Positions 1-9,555 are shown, counted from the first letter of the stretch. The stretch is 53,210 nucleotides of DNA from Rhodocyclaceae bacterium (GCA_020247395.1 JADCJC010000046.1:1-53210); one strand, 5' to 3'. Translations and numbers: made by a program. Notes: generated from the sequence alone by a model not told the origin.

Positions 1-1164
1 AAGCCACACGTGAACGTTGGCACGATTGGGCACGTGGATCACGGCAAGACGACGTTGACGGCGGCGATCACGACGGTGTTGTCGAAGAAGTTTGGTGGTG
101 AAGCGAAGGCCTACGACCAGATTGATGCGGCACCGGAGGAGAAGGCGCGGGGTATTACGATTAACACGGCGCACGTGGAATACGAGACGGCCAACCGCCA
201 CTACGCGCACGTTGACTGTCCTGGTCACGCTGACTATGTGAAGAACATGATCACCGGTGCGGCGCAGATGGACGGTGCGATTCTGGTTTGTTCGGCGGCT
301 GACGGCCCGATGCCACAAACGCGAGAGCATATTCTGCTGGCCCGTCAGGTCGGTGTGCCGTACATTGTGGTGTTTCTGAACAAGTGCGACATGGTCGACG
401 ACGCCGAATTGCTCGAACTCGTTGAGATGGAGGTTCGTGAGCTGCTCTCCAAGTACGACTTTCCGGGCGATGACATTCCGATCATCAAGGGTTCGGCCTT
501 GAAGGCCATGGAAGGTGACACGGGCGAGATGGGCGAAGGTGCCATCATGAAGCTTGCTGAGGCCCTCGACAGCTACATTCCGGAGCCTAAGCGTGCGCTG
601 GACGGTGCATTCCTGATGCCGGTGGAAGACGTGTTCTCCATTTCGGGTCGCGGCACGGTGGTGACGGGGCGTATTGAGCGCGGCGTGATCAAGGTGGGAG
701 AAGAGATCGAGATTGTTGGTCTGAAAGCCACCCAGAAGACGACCTGTACGGGTGTTGAGATGTTCCGCAAGCTGCTCGACCAAGGTCAGGCGGGCGACAA
801 CGTTGGTATTTTGTTGCGCGGCACCAAGCGTGAAGACGTTGAGCGTGGTCAGGTGTTGGCCAAGCCGGGCTCGATCACCCCGCACACTGATTTTGAAGCG
901 GAAATCTACGTTTTGAGCAAAGACGAAGGTGGGCGTCACACCCCATTCTTCAACGGCTATCGTCCGCAGTTTTACTTCCGGACGACGGACGTGACGGGGG
1001 CATTGCAGTTGCCGGCGGGCACCGAGATGGTGATGCCTGGTGACAACGTCAAGATTGTGGTGCAGTTGATTGCGCCGATTGCGATGGAGGAAGGTCTGCG
1101 CTTTGCGATTCGCGAAGGCGGTCGTACCGTCGGTGCAGGCGTGGTGTCAAAAGTATTGAAGTAA
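1..1164 (+). CDS. tuf: Elongation factor Tu (5' partial)
   Basis: GTP-dependent carrier of aminoacyl-tRNA to the ribosomal A site in the cytoplasm. The reading frame is open from base 1 (K-P-H-V-N-V-G), and comparison with the usual EF-Tu N-terminus puts the missing part at about nine codons. The G-domain motifs are clear: GHVDHGKT (P loop), DCPGHADY (switch II), NKCD and GSAL (guanine specificity), followed by the two beta-barrel domains ending in VVSKVLK. The 387 residues seen match the family length. It lies directly before rpsJ, the usual betaproteobacterial position of a tuf copy behind rpsG-fusA, which would be outside the window. Confidence 0.98.
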   Translation, partial: KPHVNVGTIGHVDHGKTTLTAAITTVLSKKFGGEAKAYDQIDAAPEEKARGITINTAHVEYETANRHYAHVDCPGHADYVKNMITGAAQMDGAILVCSAADGPMPQTREHILLARQVGVPYIVVFLNKCDMVDDAELLELVEMEVRELLSKYDFPGDDIPIIKGSALKAMEGDTGEMGEGAIMKLAEALDSYIPEPKRALDGAFLMPVEDVFSISGRGTVVTGRIERGVIKVGEEIEIVGLKATQKTTCTGVEMFRKLLDQGQAGDNVGILLRGTKREDVERGQVLAKPGSITPHTDFEAEIYVLSKDEGGRHTPFFNGYRPQFYFRTTDVTGALQLPAGTEMVMPGDNVKIVVQLIAPIAMEEGLRFAIREGGRTVGAGVVSKVLK

Positions 1165-1288
1165 ATAAGTAGCGCCGGAAGAAGATCGATAGTGTGGTCG
1201 GCTTGCAGTGCGGCTTCGATTTGATCTGAATACTCCGAAAGAATTAACCAAGTAACGGCTGCCATTGAAGCGGCCTAAAGGAAACGAG

Positions 1289-1612
1289 ATGGCAACAGCA
1301 CAACTCGCCAAACAAAAAATCCGCATTCGCTTGAAGGCGTTTGACTATCGACTGATCGACCAGTCGGCGCTGGAGATCGTGGAAACTGCGAAGCGTACGG
1401 GCGCGGTCGTAAAAGGACCAGTGCCTCTACCAACCAAAATTGAGCGTTTTGATCTTCTGCGTTCACCGCATGTCAATAAGACATCGCGCGATCAAATGGA
1501 GATTCGCACCCATTTGCGGTTGATGGATATCATCGACCCTACGGATAAGACCGTCGACGCGTTGATGAAGCTAGACCTTCCGGCAGGCGTGGACGTAGAG
1601 ATTAAGTTGTAA
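1289..1612 (+). CDS. rpsJ: 30S ribosomal protein S10
   Basis: Small-subunit head protein; in other bacteria it also works with NusB in antitermination. The product is 107 residues with the family core [18 protein letters not shown], the SPHVNK loop and the C-terminal [12 protein letters not shown]. The ATG at 1289 was chosen because it follows a purine-rich AAGGAAACGAG and gives a near-normal N-terminus; an in-frame upstream TTG at 1265 would add eight unsupported residues. A 124-base gap separates it from tuf and a 181-base gap from rplC. The second gap carries a promoter, so rpsJ may be co-transcribed with tuf as well as with the S10 genes. Confidence 0.97.
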   Translation: MATAQLAKQKIRIRLKAFDYRLIDQSALEIVETAKRTGAVVKGPVPLPTKIERFDLLRSPHVNKTSRDQMEIRTHLRLMDIIDPTDKTVDALMKLDLPAGVDVEIKL

Positions 1613-1624
1613 TAGCGTAAGTAT

Positions 1625-1653
1625 TTGATTTCTTGAGATGGGGCGATTATAAT
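1625..1653 (+). promoter_or_regulatory. Sigma-70-like promoter for rplC
   Basis: TTGATT at 1625-1630 and a consensus TATAAT at 1648-1653 are separated by exactly 17 bases. It lies between rpsJ and rplC and would start transcription near 1660, giving a leader of about 135 bases before rplC. The -10 match and spacing are seen directly; activity is inferred. Confidence 0.7.
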
Positions 1654-1659
1654 TTTCGG

Positions 1660-1793
1660 TTCTTAGCTTGCATTGATTCACAGAGGTCAACAAGCTAGCA
1701 GCAAGTAAACAAACCCGTTCGCCAATTGTAGCGGACACCCTGTAACACCTTTGTTTTCAAGGTGCCACGGGGCTAATCACAAAAGGAATGAAG
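1660..1793 (+). promoter_or_regulatory. Structured 5' leader of rplC
   Basis: Non-coding stretch between the promoter and rplC with two visible inverted repeats: TAGCTTG (1664-1670) with CAAGCTA (1691-1697), and CACCTT (1746-1751) with AAGGTG (1759-1764). No T-run follows either, so they are not ordinary terminators. In Escherichia coli, L4 regulates the S10 operon through a leader upstream of rpsJ. Here the leader lies one gene further downstream, and an equivalent role is only inferred. Confidence 0.4.
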
Positions 1794-2465
1794 ATGAGCT
1801 TAGGTCTCGTCGGCCGGAAGGTCGGCATGACTCGCATCTTCGCGGATGATGGTACAGCCATCCCCGTGACAGTGCTTGATGTGTCGAATAACCGAGTCAC
1901 ACAGTTAAAAACCCCTGAAAATGATGGGTATGCAGGTGTTCAAGTCGCATTTGGAACCCGTCGTGCGTCACGTGTCGCCAAAGCGCAAGCTGGCCACTAT
2001 GCCAAGGCAGGTGTTGAAGCCGGTTCGGTCGTAAAGGAATTCGCCGTTACCCCGGAAAAGCTTGCTGAGTTAAAGGTTGGCGAAGTGCTCTCAGTGGAAA
2101 TGTTTGCGGTCGGCCAAAGGGTTGACGTTTCAGGCACGACATTGGGTAAAGGCTTCTCGGGCGTCATCAAGCGTCATAATTTTTCTTCTAACCGTGCTTC
2201 CCACGGTAACTCGAAGTCTCACAACGTTCCAGGCTCAATCGGCATGGCGCAGGACCCTGGTAGGGTGTTCCCAGGGAAACGCATGGCGGGCCATTTGGGT
2301 GACGTGTCCTCAACAATGCCGATGCTGGAAGTCGCGCGCGTGGATGTAGCGCGGTCGCTGATTCTGGTGAAGGGGGCGGTTCCGGGTGCGAAAAATGGAA
2401 CAATCATCGTTCGCCCCGCGGCGAAGGCTCGTAAAGCCTCACAGGCGAAAGCGGGAGCCAAATAA
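1794..2465 (+). CDS. rplC: 50S ribosomal protein L3
   Basis: Large-subunit assembly protein whose long internal loop reaches the peptidyl-transferase centre. The 223-residue product starts [16 protein letters not shown], as in other Betaproteobacteria, and contains the loop region [24 protein letters not shown]-type sequence around residue 150. An in-frame ATG six bases earlier (1788) abuts the AAAAGGA at 1781-1787 with no spacing, whereas the ATG at 1794 sits seven bases from it, so 1794 is preferred. Its stop codon shares one base with the rplD start. Confidence 0.97.
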   Translation: MSLGLVGRKVGMTRIFADDGTAIPVTVLDVSNNRVTQLKTPENDGYAGVQVAFGTRRASRVAKAQAGHYAKAGVEAGSVVKEFAVTPEKLAELKVGEVLSVEMFAVGQRVDVSGTTLGKGFSGVIKRHNFSSNRASHGNSKSHNVPGSIGMAQDPGRVFPGKRMAGHLGDVSSTMPMLEVARVDVARSLILVKGAVPGAKNGTIIVRPAAKARKASQAKAGAK

Positions 2466-3085
2466 TGGAGCTCAAACTTATCAATGAAAAGGGCGCCTCT
2501 GAGGGCACCGTTGCAGCATCTGCAGAACTGTTTGGCCGCGATTACAACGAAGCGCTTGTCCATCAAGTTGTCACTGCATTCCAGGCAAACGCACGCTCGG
2601 GTAACCGTGCGCAAAAAGGTCGTAGCGACGTTCAGAAATCGACAAAGAAGCCATGGCGCCAAAAGGGTACCGGACGCGCACGTGCTGGTATGGCATCGTC
2701 GCCCCTGTGGCGTGGCGGTGGCAAGATTTTCCCGAATTCGCCCGACGAGAATTTTTCGCAGAAGGTAAATCGCAAAATGTACCGCGCGGGTATTGCCGCG
2801 ATTCTGTCGCAACTCGTTCGCGAAAATCGTTTGTCCGTTGTTGAAGATATTCAACTGGACGCGCCAAAGACCAAGGGTTTGGTGTCAAAGTTAAAGGGAA
2901 TGGGGCTGGAACAGGTATTAATCATTACCGATAACTTCAACGAAAACCTCTACCTATCATCGCGCAATCTTGAGAATGTGATGGTGCTCGAAGCTAAACA
3001 CGCCGATCCAGTCAGCCTTGTTCGTTTCGCGAATGTGGTGTTGACCAAGGCGGCGGTCAAACAATTCGAAGAGGTGCTCGCATGA
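2465..3085 (+). CDS. rplD: 50S ribosomal protein L4
   Basis: Large-subunit protein lining the exit tunnel; in gamma-proteobacteria it is also the repressor of the S10 operon. The 206 residues carry the family's basic extended loop ([20 protein letters not shown] followed by GRARAG and [11 protein letters not shown]) and the C-terminal globular part. Starts in TAATG overlap with rplC and ends in ATGA overlap with rplW, which suggests translational coupling. Confidence 0.98.
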   Translation: MELKLINEKGASEGTVAASAELFGRDYNEALVHQVVTAFQANARSGNRAQKGRSDVQKSTKKPWRQKGTGRARAGMASSPLWRGGGKIFPNSPDENFSQKVNRKMYRAGIAAILSQLVRENRLSVVEDIQLDAPKTKGLVSKLKGMGLEQVLIITDNFNENLYLSSRNLENVMVLEAKHADPVSLVRFANVVLTKAAVKQFEEVLA

Positions 3086-3390
3086 ATGCCGAACGTCTGC
3101 TGACGGTCGTATTGCGACCCGTCATTTCCGAGAAAGCCACCATGGTGGCTGACAAACAAAAGCAGGTGGTTTTTGAAGTCCTGCAAAGCGCAACCAAGGC
3201 CGAAGTGAAGGCTGCAGTTGAGCTCCTGTTTAAAGATCAGAAAGTTGAAGTGGCTAGCGTGAATATCGTTAACCAAAAAGGCAAAGCAAAGCGCCACGGA
3301 CGTTTTGAAGGCCGTCGTAATCACGTCAAGAAAGCTTATGTTTGCTTGACTGGCAATAGTGATATCCAGTTTACGGAAGGGGCGGTGTAA
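3082..3390 (+). CDS. rplW: 50S ribosomal protein L23
   Basis: Protein at the tunnel exit, where it docks trigger factor and signal recognition particle in known ribosomes. The 102-residue product begins [20 protein letters not shown], the typical N-terminus, and has the glycine- and arginine-rich [15 protein letters not shown] strand. It overlaps rplD by four bases and rplB by one. Confidence 0.97.
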   Translation: MNAERLLTVVLRPVISEKATMVADKQKQVVFEVLQSATKAEVKAAVELLFKDQKVEVASVNIVNQKGKAKRHGRFEGRRNHVKKAYVCLTGNSDIQFTEGAV

Positions 3391-4211
3391 TGGCTCTCGT
3401 TAAAGCAAAACCGACCTCGCCTGGCCGCCGTAGCATGATGAAGGTGGTCAACGCTGAATTGCATAAGGGTGCGCCGCATGCTGCGTTGCTGGAACCGCAG
3501 TCGAAAAATGCAGGTCGTAATCACCACGGCCATATCACGACCCGTCACCAAGGCGGCGGTCACAAGCAACACTACCGTATCATCGATTTCAAGCGTAACG
3601 ACAAAGACGGTATCGTTGCAAAAGTCGAGCGCCTTGAATATGATCCAAATCGTAGCGCAAATATTGTTCTACTTTGTTACGCTGACGGTGAACGTCGTTA
3701 CATGATCGCACCGAAAGGCGTCGAAGTTGGCCAGCAGGTTGTTTCTGGACAAGACGCGCCAATCAAGGTCGGTAACTGCTTGCCGATCCGTAACATTCCT
3801 GTCGGTTCCACCATTCACTGCATCGAGTTGCTCCCTGGAAAAGGCGCGCAATTGGCTCGTTCGGCCGGCGCTTCAGTACAGTTGCTCGCTCGGGAGGGCT
3901 TGTACGCCCAATTGCGTATGCGCTCCGGCGAGATTCGCAAGGTTCATGTCGACTGTAGGGCGACCATTGGTGAAGTCGGCAACGGTGAGCATGCGCTTCG
4001 CGTCATCGGCAAAGCGGGTGCCAATCGCTGGCGCGGCTGGCGTCCTACGGTTCGTGGTATCTGTATGAACCCAGTGGATCACCCGCACGGTGGTCGTTCC
4101 AACGGCGGTGGTCATCCGCGTACGCCGTGGGGCCAAGCTACCAAGGGTCTCAAGACCCGTACTAATAAGCGCACGCAGAACATGATCGTTCGCGATCGTC
4201 GGAAAGGTTAA
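3390..4211 (+). CDS. rplB: 50S ribosomal protein L2
   Basis: Universal 23S rRNA-binding protein needed for subunit association and peptidyl transfer. It has 273 residues, the usual length. Visible signatures are [20 protein letters not shown] near residue 40, the SH3-like middle domain, and the C-terminal [10 protein letters not shown] containing the conserved histidine. The stop is five bases before rpsS. Confidence 0.99.
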   Translation: MALVKAKPTSPGRRSMMKVVNAELHKGAPHAALLEPQSKNAGRNHHGHITTRHQGGGHKQHYRIIDFKRNDKDGIVAKVERLEYDPNRSANIVLLCYADGERRYMIAPKGVEVGQQVVSGQDAPIKVGNCLPIRNIPVGSTIHCIELLPGKGAQLARSAGASVQLLAREGLYAQLRMRSGEIRKVHVDCRATIGEVGNGEHALRVIGKAGANRWRGWRPTVRGICMNPVDHPHGGRSNGGGHPRTPWGQATKGLKTRTNKRTQNMIVRDRRKG

Positions 4212-4216
4212 TTGCC

Positions 4217-4504
4217 ATGGCACGTTCCATCAAGAAGGGCCCGTTTGTAGACGGGCACTTGGCAGCAAAGGTTGAAAAGGCCGCTGCCATTAAAGACCGC
4301 AAGCCAATCAAGACTTGGTCGCGCCGTTCCACCATCCTGCCGGATTTTGTTGGTTTGACCATCGCAGTCCACAACGGAAAGCAACACATTCCGGTGTTTG
4401 TTAGCGAAAACATGGTTGGCCACAAGTTGGGCGAATTCGCCTTGACCCGTACCTTCAAAGGCCATCCGGCCGATAAGAAGGCTGCGGCGGCTGGCAAGAA
4501 ATAA
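4217..4504 (+). CDS. rpsS: 30S ribosomal protein S19
   Basis: Small-subunit head protein that contacts S13 and the A-site tRNA region. The 95 residues start [20 protein letters not shown] and include the [20 protein letters not shown] core and [17 protein letters not shown], all diagnostic. Located between rplB and rplV as in nearly all bacteria. Confidence 0.98.
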   Translation: MARSIKKGPFVDGHLAAKVEKAAAIKDRKPIKTWSRRSTILPDFVGLTIAVHNGKQHIPVFVSENMVGHKLGEFALTRTFKGHPADKKAAAAGKK

Positions 4505-4516
4505 GGAACGATACCA

Positions 4517-4855
4517 ATGAACGTATCCGCTAATCTCTGGGGCGTACGCCTCTCCGCGCAAAAAGGTCGTTTGGTTGCGGACCTTATTCGCGGCAAGAAA
4601 GTCGATCAAGCTCTCAACATCCTCACGTTTACGCCAAAAAAAGGCGCGACGATTATCAAGAAGGTATTGGAATCGGCCATTGCAAATGCTGAGCACAACG
4701 ACGGTGCCGATATTGATGACCTCAAAGTCTCCAAGATCATCGTTGAAAAGGGCCCCGTATTGAAGCGCTTCACCGCGCGCGCAAAAGGCCGTGGTAACCG
4801 CATTGTCAAACCGACATGTCACGTTTTTGTGACCGTCGGCGACGGCAAGCAATAA
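4517..4855 (+). CDS. rplV: 50S ribosomal protein L22
   Basis: Large-subunit protein with a beta-hairpin reaching into the exit tunnel. 112 residues, close to the usual 110. The hairpin region ([19 protein letters not shown]) and the N-terminal helix region [19 protein letters not shown] are recognisable. AAGGA at 4503-4507 lies about ten bases before the ATG. Confidence 0.97.
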   Translation: MNVSANLWGVRLSAQKGRLVADLIRGKKVDQALNILTFTPKKGATIIKKVLESAIANAEHNDGADIDDLKVSKIIVEKGPVLKRFTARAKGRGNRIVKPTCHVFVTVGDGKQ

Positions 4856-4864
4856 GGAGTAGAA

Positions 4865-5587
4865 ATGGGACAAAAAATTTCCCCGTCCGGTTTTCGCTTG
4901 GCTGTTACCAAGAACTTCGCCTCGAAGTGGTATGCCAATAGCAAAAACTTCCCGATCATGCTGCTGGAAGATATCAAAGTCCGCACCTACTTGAAGAAAA
5001 AGTTGGCAAGCGCGTCGGTTGGTAAGATAGTCATTGAGCGTCCTGCAAAGAACGCGAAGATCACTATCTATTCTTCGCGTCCTGGCGTGGTGATTGGCAA
5101 GAAGGGTGAAGATATTGAAAATCTGCGTGTAAGCCTTTCCAAGATGATGGGCGTGCCAGTGCACGTCAACATTGAAGAAATTCGCAAGCCAGAAACTGAT
5201 GCCCAGCTGATTGCTGATGGAATTACTGCGCAGCTAGAAAAACGCGTCATGTTCCGTCGTGCAATGAAGCGCGCGATGCAAAACGCAATGCGTCTGGGTG
5301 CACAAGGTATCAAGATCACGTCAAGCGGTCGATTGAACGGTGCGGAGATTGCGCGTACCGAGTGGTATCGTGAGGGTCGGGTGCCACTCCACACTTTGCG
5401 TGCGGATATCGATCAAGGTTTTTCTGAAGCGCGCACGACGTATGGCGTGATCGGCGTACAAGTTCTCGTTTACAAGGGCAACATGTTGGCAAAGGGCGAA
5501 ACTCCTGTTGCCGCACCGGAGCCACAAGCTGAGCCAGGGCGTAAGCCGCGTGGCCGTCCAGGAGCGAAAAATGCTGCAGCCAGCTAG
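4865..5587 (+). CDS. rpsC: 30S ribosomal protein S3
   Basis: Protein of the mRNA entry channel. The 240-residue sequence starts [20 protein letters not shown], has the KH domain with [13 protein letters not shown] near residue 75-90, and the C-terminal domain with [20 protein letters not shown]. The tail after about residue 215 is proline/glycine/basic-rich, common in Betaproteobacteria. The end overlaps the rplP start by 17 bases. Confidence 0.98.
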   Translation: MGQKISPSGFRLAVTKNFASKWYANSKNFPIMLLEDIKVRTYLKKKLASASVGKIVIERPAKNAKITIYSSRPGVVIGKKGEDIENLRVSLSKMMGVPVHVNIEEIRKPETDAQLIADGITAQLEKRVMFRRAMKRAMQNAMRLGAQGIKITSSGRLNGAEIARTEWYREGRVPLHTLRADIDQGFSEARTTYGVIGVQVLVYKGNMLAKGETPVAAPEPQAEPGRKPRGRPGAKNAAAS

Positions 5588-5984
5588 AAGAAAATATCGC
5601 AAAGAACAAAAAGGTCGGAACAAAGGTATCGCCACGACAGGAGCCAAAGTGTCGTTCGGTGAGTTTGGTCTCAAGGCCGTTGGTCGTGGGCGCTTGACTG
5701 CTCGTCAAATCGAAGCGGCGCGTCGAGCAATGACCCGTCACATTAAGCGTGGTGGTCGCGTGTGGATTCGTATTTTCCCGGATAAGCCAATCTCCAAGAA
5801 GCCTGCCGAAGTCCGCATGGGTAACGGGAAGGGTTCTCCCGAGTACTTTGTGGCTGAGATTCAGCCGGGCAAAGTACTCTATGAGATGGACGGCGTGCAA
5901 GAGCCTTTGGCGCGTGAGGCGTTCGCACTCGCTGCCGCAAAACTGCCAATCCGGACCACGTTTGTACATCGTCTGTTGGGTTAA
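5571..5984 (+). CDS. rplP: 50S ribosomal protein L16
   Basis: Large-subunit protein at the base of the central protuberance, positioning A-site tRNA. The 137-residue product begins [19 protein letters not shown], the family N-terminus, and includes [11 protein letters not shown]-like and [16 protein letters not shown] motifs. The ATG at 5571 inside the end of rpsC is supported by GGAG at 5561-5564; longer in-frame starts only read through rpsC. Confidence 0.97.
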   Translation: MLQPARRKYRKEQKGRNKGIATTGAKVSFGEFGLKAVGRGRLTARQIEAARRAMTRHIKRGGRVWIRIFPDKPISKKPAEVRMGNGKGSPEYFVAEIQPGKVLYEMDGVQEPLAREAFALAAAKLPIRTTFVHRLLG

Positions 5985-5998
5985 GAAAGGACCACGCC

Positions 5999-6193
5999 AT
6001 GAACACCAAAGAAATGCGGGCGAAATCCCCGGAAGACCTCAACAAAGAATTGCTCGATCTGCGCCGCTCACAGTTTTCAATGCGTATGCAGGTTGCGACG
6101 CAGCAACTGTCTAAGACGACGGAACTTGGTCGTGTGAAGCGTGAAATTGCGCAAATCAAGACCATTCTGACCGAAAAAGCGAAGGCACAATAA
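5999..6193 (+). CDS. rpmC: 50S ribosomal protein L29
   Basis: Small alpha-helical protein next to L23 at the tunnel exit. 64 residues with the family start [18 protein letters not shown] and the [17 protein letters not shown] helix containing the conserved arginines. AAAGGA precedes the ATG, and the stop shares one base with the rpsQ start. Confidence 0.97.
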   Translation: MNTKEMRAKSPEDLNKELLDLRRSQFSMRMQVATQQLSKTTELGRVKREIAQIKTILTEKAKAQ

Positions 6194-6468
6194 TGACGAC
6201 TACTGCTCAAATCACCAAAAGCAAGCGTACGCTCACCGGCGTTATCACCAGCGACAAGATGGACAAGACGGTTACGGTTCTGGTTGAGCGGGCGGTAAAG
6301 CACCCGATCTTGGGTAAAGTTTTGCGCCGTTCGAAGAAGTACCATGCACACAGCCCAAACAATGAGTTCAAGATGGGTGACACCGTAACCATCGAAGAAA
6401 CCAAGCCACTGTCAAAGACCAAAGCATGGGCCGTGACCAAGCTGGTTGAGAAGGCAAAAGTCGAATAA
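6193..6468 (+). CDS. rpsQ: 30S ribosomal protein S17
   Basis: Primary 16S rRNA-binding OB-fold protein. The 91-residue product has the signature [20 protein letters not shown], the [20 protein letters not shown] loop and [10 protein letters not shown]. It is the last gene of the S10 block here: a strong intrinsic terminator begins 21 bases after its stop, and the next two genes are not ribosomal. Confidence 0.98.
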   Translation: MTTTAQITKSKRTLTGVITSDKMDKTVTVLVERAVKHPILGKVLRRSKKYHAHSPNNEFKMGDTVTIEETKPLSKTKAWAVTKLVEKAKVE

Positions 6469-6488
6469 GTGTTGATTTGAGTTAGATA

Positions 6489-6516
6489 AAAAAGGCCCGC
6501 ATCTGCGGGCCTTTTT
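6489..6516 (+). terminator. Intrinsic terminator after rpsQ
   Basis: Perfect stem AAAAAGGCCCGC / GCGGGCCTTTTT with an ATCT tetraloop and a T-run. It separates the S10 block from the two metabolic genes and, beyond them, the spc block. Confidence 0.9.
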
Positions 6517-6567
6517 GTTGGTAAGCAGAGCAATAGATAATCGCGCCAAGGAAGAAGTAACTCAATC

Positions 6568-8265
6568 ATGCTTCGTTTGAACGAAATAAAGTTGCCACTA
6601 GGTACCGCCAGTGAGGACAACGTCGCGGCACTACGCGCCGCGGCCTTGGCACGCTTAAAGATTGCGGACGGGGATTTACTCGCCCTATCGATCTACCGCC
6701 GAGGCTACGATGCTCGTAAAAAAGCGCAGATTCTTCTGGTCTATACGCTCGATGTTGAGGTGAAGAACGAAGCCGCCGTGCTGAAGAAATTGCGCGGCGA
6801 TCCAAAGGTAGTGACAACACCAGATACCAGCTACAAGTTCGTTGCACATGCGCCGAAAGACTTCAACGGAATACGCCCCGTCGTCATCGGCCTGGGGCCC
6901 TGCGGTTTGTTCGCAGCATTGACGCTCGCGCAAATGGGCTTTAAGCCTATTCTGCTTGAGCGGGGGAAAGCGGTGCGTGAGCGCACGCGAGACACTTGGG
7001 ACCTGTGGCGCAAGTCGACCTTGAATCCTGAATCAAACGTGCAATTCGGCGAAGGCGGTGCGGGCACGTTCTCAGACGGCAAGCTGTGGAGCCAGATCAA
7101 AGATCCGTACTTCCTTACACGCAAGGTGCTGACCGAGTTTGTTGAAGCCGGCGCGCCGCCGGAAATTCTCTACGTTTCCAAGCCGCACATCGGCACGTTC
7201 AAGCTGGTGTCGATGGTGGAAGTAATGCGCGCGAAAATCATCGCGCTCGGTGGCGAGATTCGTTTCCAGCATCGCGCGGTGGATTTTGAAATCGAATGTA
7301 ACGATGACGCGCGACAACTGCGCGGCGTCACTGTGCAACATGGCGAGGAAACCTATCAGCTCCGCACCGATCACCTGGTGCTCGCCATCGGCCACAGCGC
7401 ACGCGATACCTTCTACAAGCTCCACGAGCGCGGCGTCTTTATCGAGCCAAAGCCGTTTTCGATTGGATTTCGTATCGAACATCCGCAGGGGCTGATCGAC
7501 CGTGCGCGCTTTGGGCCAAATGCGGGAAATCAGATGTTGGGTGCCGCCGACTACAAACTCGTACATCATGCCTCGAACGGTCGTAGCGTTTACAGTTTTT
7601 GTATGTGCCCCGGTGGGACAGTGGTGGCCGCGACATCGGAAGTTGGCCGGGTAGTGACCAATGGCATGAGTCAGTATTCACGTAACGAACGCAACGCCAA
7701 TGCGGGCATCGTCGTCGGCATCTCCCCCGCGAAAGACTATCCAGAGCATGTGTTGGCCGGCGTCGACTTCCAGCGCAAATGGGAAACCGCCGCGTTCCAT
7801 GCCGGCGGCGAAAACTACAACGCGCCTGCGCAACTCGTCGGTGACTTCCTCGAAGGGCGCGCCTCGACCGAGCTTGGGTCAGTTCTGCCTTCGTACAAGC
7901 CGGGGATAAAGATGACGGATTTGTCCCTTTGTGTACCGGCCTTTGTGATCGACGCCGTGCGGGAGGCCCTAACGGAATTTGACAAGCACATCTCTGGTTT
8001 CGCGATGCATGACGCCGTGCTGACGGGAGTTGAGACAAGAACGTCATCACCCATCCGGATTACGCGACGCGACGATAATTTTCAAAGTGTCAATACCGCA
8101 GGATTGTTTCCAGCTGGAGAGGGGGCTGGATACGCGGGAGGCATCATGAGCGCGGGCGTTGACGGCATCAAGATAGCGGAGGCGGTGGCACTTTCAATGC
8201 TTGGGGGTAAAGTGGCAACCCGGCACAAGCGAGCTGTTTTAGACGACCCGTTAAGCCCGTACTAA
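6568..8265 (+). CDS. COG2509-type FAD-dependent dehydrogenase, function unknown
   Basis: Uncharacterised flavoprotein of 565 residues. Residues 1-100 form a small N-terminal domain typical of this family. The Rossmann dinucleotide motif is GLGPCG at 108-113, and FGEGGAGTFSDGKL at about 160-172 is the family signature. Near the C-terminus GLFPAGEGAGYAGG fits the second FAD contact. No membrane segment or signal peptide is seen. AAGGAAGAAG precedes the ATG. It lies between the rpsQ terminator and a short-chain dehydrogenase, inside what is normally an unbroken ribosomal cluster. Substrate and pathway are unknown to me; the family assignment is by recognition of motifs and layout. Confidence 0.85.
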   Translation: MLRLNEIKLPLGTASEDNVAALRAAALARLKIADGDLLALSIYRRGYDARKKAQILLVYTLDVEVKNEAAVLKKLRGDPKVVTTPDTSYKFVAHAPKDFNGIRPVVIGLGPCGLFAALTLAQMGFKPILLERGKAVRERTRDTWDLWRKSTLNPESNVQFGEGGAGTFSDGKLWSQIKDPYFLTRKVLTEFVEAGAPPEILYVSKPHIGTFKLVSMVEVMRAKIIALGGEIRFQHRAVDFEIECNDDARQLRGVTVQHGEETYQLRTDHLVLAIGHSARDTFYKLHERGVFIEPKPFSIGFRIEHPQGLIDRARFGPNAGNQMLGAADYKLVHHASNGRSVYSFCMCPGGTVVAATSEVGRVVTNGMSQYSRNERNANAGIVVGISPAKDYPEHVLAGVDFQRKWETAAFHAGGENYNAPAQLVGDFLEGRASTELGSVLPSYKPGIKMTDLSLCVPAFVIDAVREALTEFDKHISGFAMHDAVLTGVETRTSSPIRITRRDDNFQSVNTAGLFPAGEGAGYAGGIMSAGVDGIKIAEAVALSMLGGKVATRHKRAVLDDPLSPY

Positions 8266-8404
8266 GAAAATGAAACCCTTTTGTCGGCGGGTATTTTCGG
8301 CACTAAGTGTCTGGAAACGCGCACCGCCCGGATAGTTTGCTTTTTCAATCGCGACCTAGGTGCGGGGCGTGAATTCAACCGTAAACTAATGCAGGAAAAC
8401 AATC

Positions 8405-9178
8405 ATGACCGCCAACAAACTCTTCGATTTATCCGGCCGAGTGGCACTGATCACCGGCGGCTCGCGTGGATTGGGCCTGCAAATCGCCAAGGGCTACGGT
8501 GCCCAGGGTGCCAAGCTTGCCCTTACGGCCCGCAAGAGTAGTGAGCTGGAGCAGGCAAGGGCCGAGCTGGCCACGCTGGGGTTCGATGTAGTCATTGTAG
8601 AGAGCGACCTCGCCAAACCAGAAACCATTGAACCCATGGTCGATGCGGTCTTGAAGCACTTCGGCAAAATCAATATCTTGATGAACAACGCCGGGGCTTC
8701 GTGGGGCGCGCCAGCCGAGACCTACCCGCTTGAGGCTTGGAACAAGATCATCGCCACCAATCTCACCGGCTCGTGGCTGGTCACTCAACAGGTTGGAGCG
8801 AAATCCATGATCCCGAACCGTTGCGGCTCAATCATCAACGTAACGTCAGTCGCGGGCCTGCGCGGCCAACTGGGCCCGATGCAAACCCTCGCCTACAACA
8901 CGAGCAAGGGTGGCTTGGTCAACATGACACGTGCATTGGCGGCCGAGTGGGCAAAGTATGGCATCCGCGTGAATGCACTTGCGCCGGGATTTTTCCCCTC
9001 AAAGATGAGCGCCGGGGTTTTGCAGGTGATCGAAACCCAGATCATTGCGATGACGCCCCTAGGGCGGCTGGGCGGTGAAGAAGATCTGATGGGGCCGGCC
9101 ATCTTTCTTGCCTCTGATGCTGCCAGCTATGTAACAGGCCAAGTTCTGTCGGTCGATGGCGGTATGACTGCCGTGTAG
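8405..9178 (+). CDS. Short-chain dehydrogenase/reductase (classical SDR)
   Basis: Cytoplasmic NAD(P)-dependent oxidoreductase of 257 residues. TGGSRGLG at 17-24 is the cofactor loop, NNAG is at 94-97, and the catalytic set S148, Y164 and K168 (YNTSK) is complete. The C-terminal YVTGQVLSVDGGMTAV is typical of gluconate 5-dehydrogenase- or 3-oxoacyl-ACP-reductase-like members, but sequence alone does not fix the substrate. It follows the COG2509 gene after 139 bases with no clear terminator between, so the two may be co-transcribed. Confidence 0.9.
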   Translation: MTANKLFDLSGRVALITGGSRGLGLQIAKGYGAQGAKLALTARKSSELEQARAELATLGFDVVIVESDLAKPETIEPMVDAVLKHFGKINILMNNAGASWGAPAETYPLEAWNKIIATNLTGSWLVTQQVGAKSMIPNRCGSIINVTSVAGLRGQLGPMQTLAYNTSKGGLVNMTRALAAEWAKYGIRVNALAPGFFPSKMSAGVLQVIETQIIAMTPLGRLGGEEDLMGPAIFLASDAASYVTGQVLSVDGGMTAV

Positions 9179-9282
9179 CGCGCACGCACGGGAATGTAGT
9201 CCAACGCTGGTGTTTCCACCCATCGCCCCCGCATTGACATCCGCCGCGATAGACCAACCGTGGAATAACACAAGCAAAACAC

Positions 9283-9312
9283 TTGCTATGTAGCTTAACG
9301 TTGGCGTATACT
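9283..9312 (+). promoter_or_regulatory. Sigma-70-like promoter for the spc block
   Basis: TTGCTA at 9283-9288 and TATACT at 9307-9312 with an 18-base spacer. Transcription would begin near 9319 and give a leader of about 237 bases before rplN. This promoter makes the spc block independent of the terminator after rpsQ. Confidence 0.6.
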
Positions 9313-9315
9313 ATC

Positions 9316-9555
9316 GGACTTCGCTGCTTCAGCCGTGGCTATGTCGGCTGAAAGTCCGCACAAACAGGGTGCTGTCTGGCCCTGCCGCCTGAAAGTCTGC
9401 ACAAGCCGCACTTGTAAAAGTGCTTTAAGCAATCAGGCAAAAGAAGCTTTCTAACCTGTCAGCGCATTTGTTTCGGGGCTCCGAACCGGATGCGAGGACA
9501 TAAGACGGATCCAAAACTGGCTGCCATCTGTGGCAGGTAAGTTGGAGATAAAAAA
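9316..9555 (+). promoter_or_regulatory. Structured leader RNA of rplN (candidate r-protein regulatory leader)
   Basis: Several hairpins are visible. GGACT (9316-9320) plus TTCAGCCG (9328-9335) pair with CGGCTGAA (9345-9352) plus AGTCC (9353-9357). CAGGG (9365-9369) pairs with CCCTG (9380-9384). GCCTGA (9387-9392) pairs with TCAGGC (9433-9438) and encloses GCACTT/AAGTGC (9408-9423). CTGCCA/TGGCAG (9521-9536) lies just before the GGAG at 9545. A 16-base direct repeat with one mismatch occurs at 9348-9363 and 9389-9404. None of the stems has a following T-run. A ribosomal-protein-binding role is inferred from position. Confidence 0.45.

Larger units (their letters stand above)
9179..9555 (+). 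other. Gene-free region upstream of rplN
   Basis: 377 bases without a coding region. The first 100 bases show nothing recognisable and no terminator for the upstream dehydrogenase. The rest holds the rplN promoter and a highly structured leader, described separately. Confidence 0.8.

Noticed and set aside
4208-5164. 318-codon open frame on the - strand
   Set aside because: Lies entirely antisense to rpsS, rplV and rpsC, which are certain; no family resemblance.
6568-9178. The two genes between rpsQ and rplN as a recent horizontal island
   Set aside because: No flanking repeats, integrase or visible shift in base composition; insertion age cannot be judged here.
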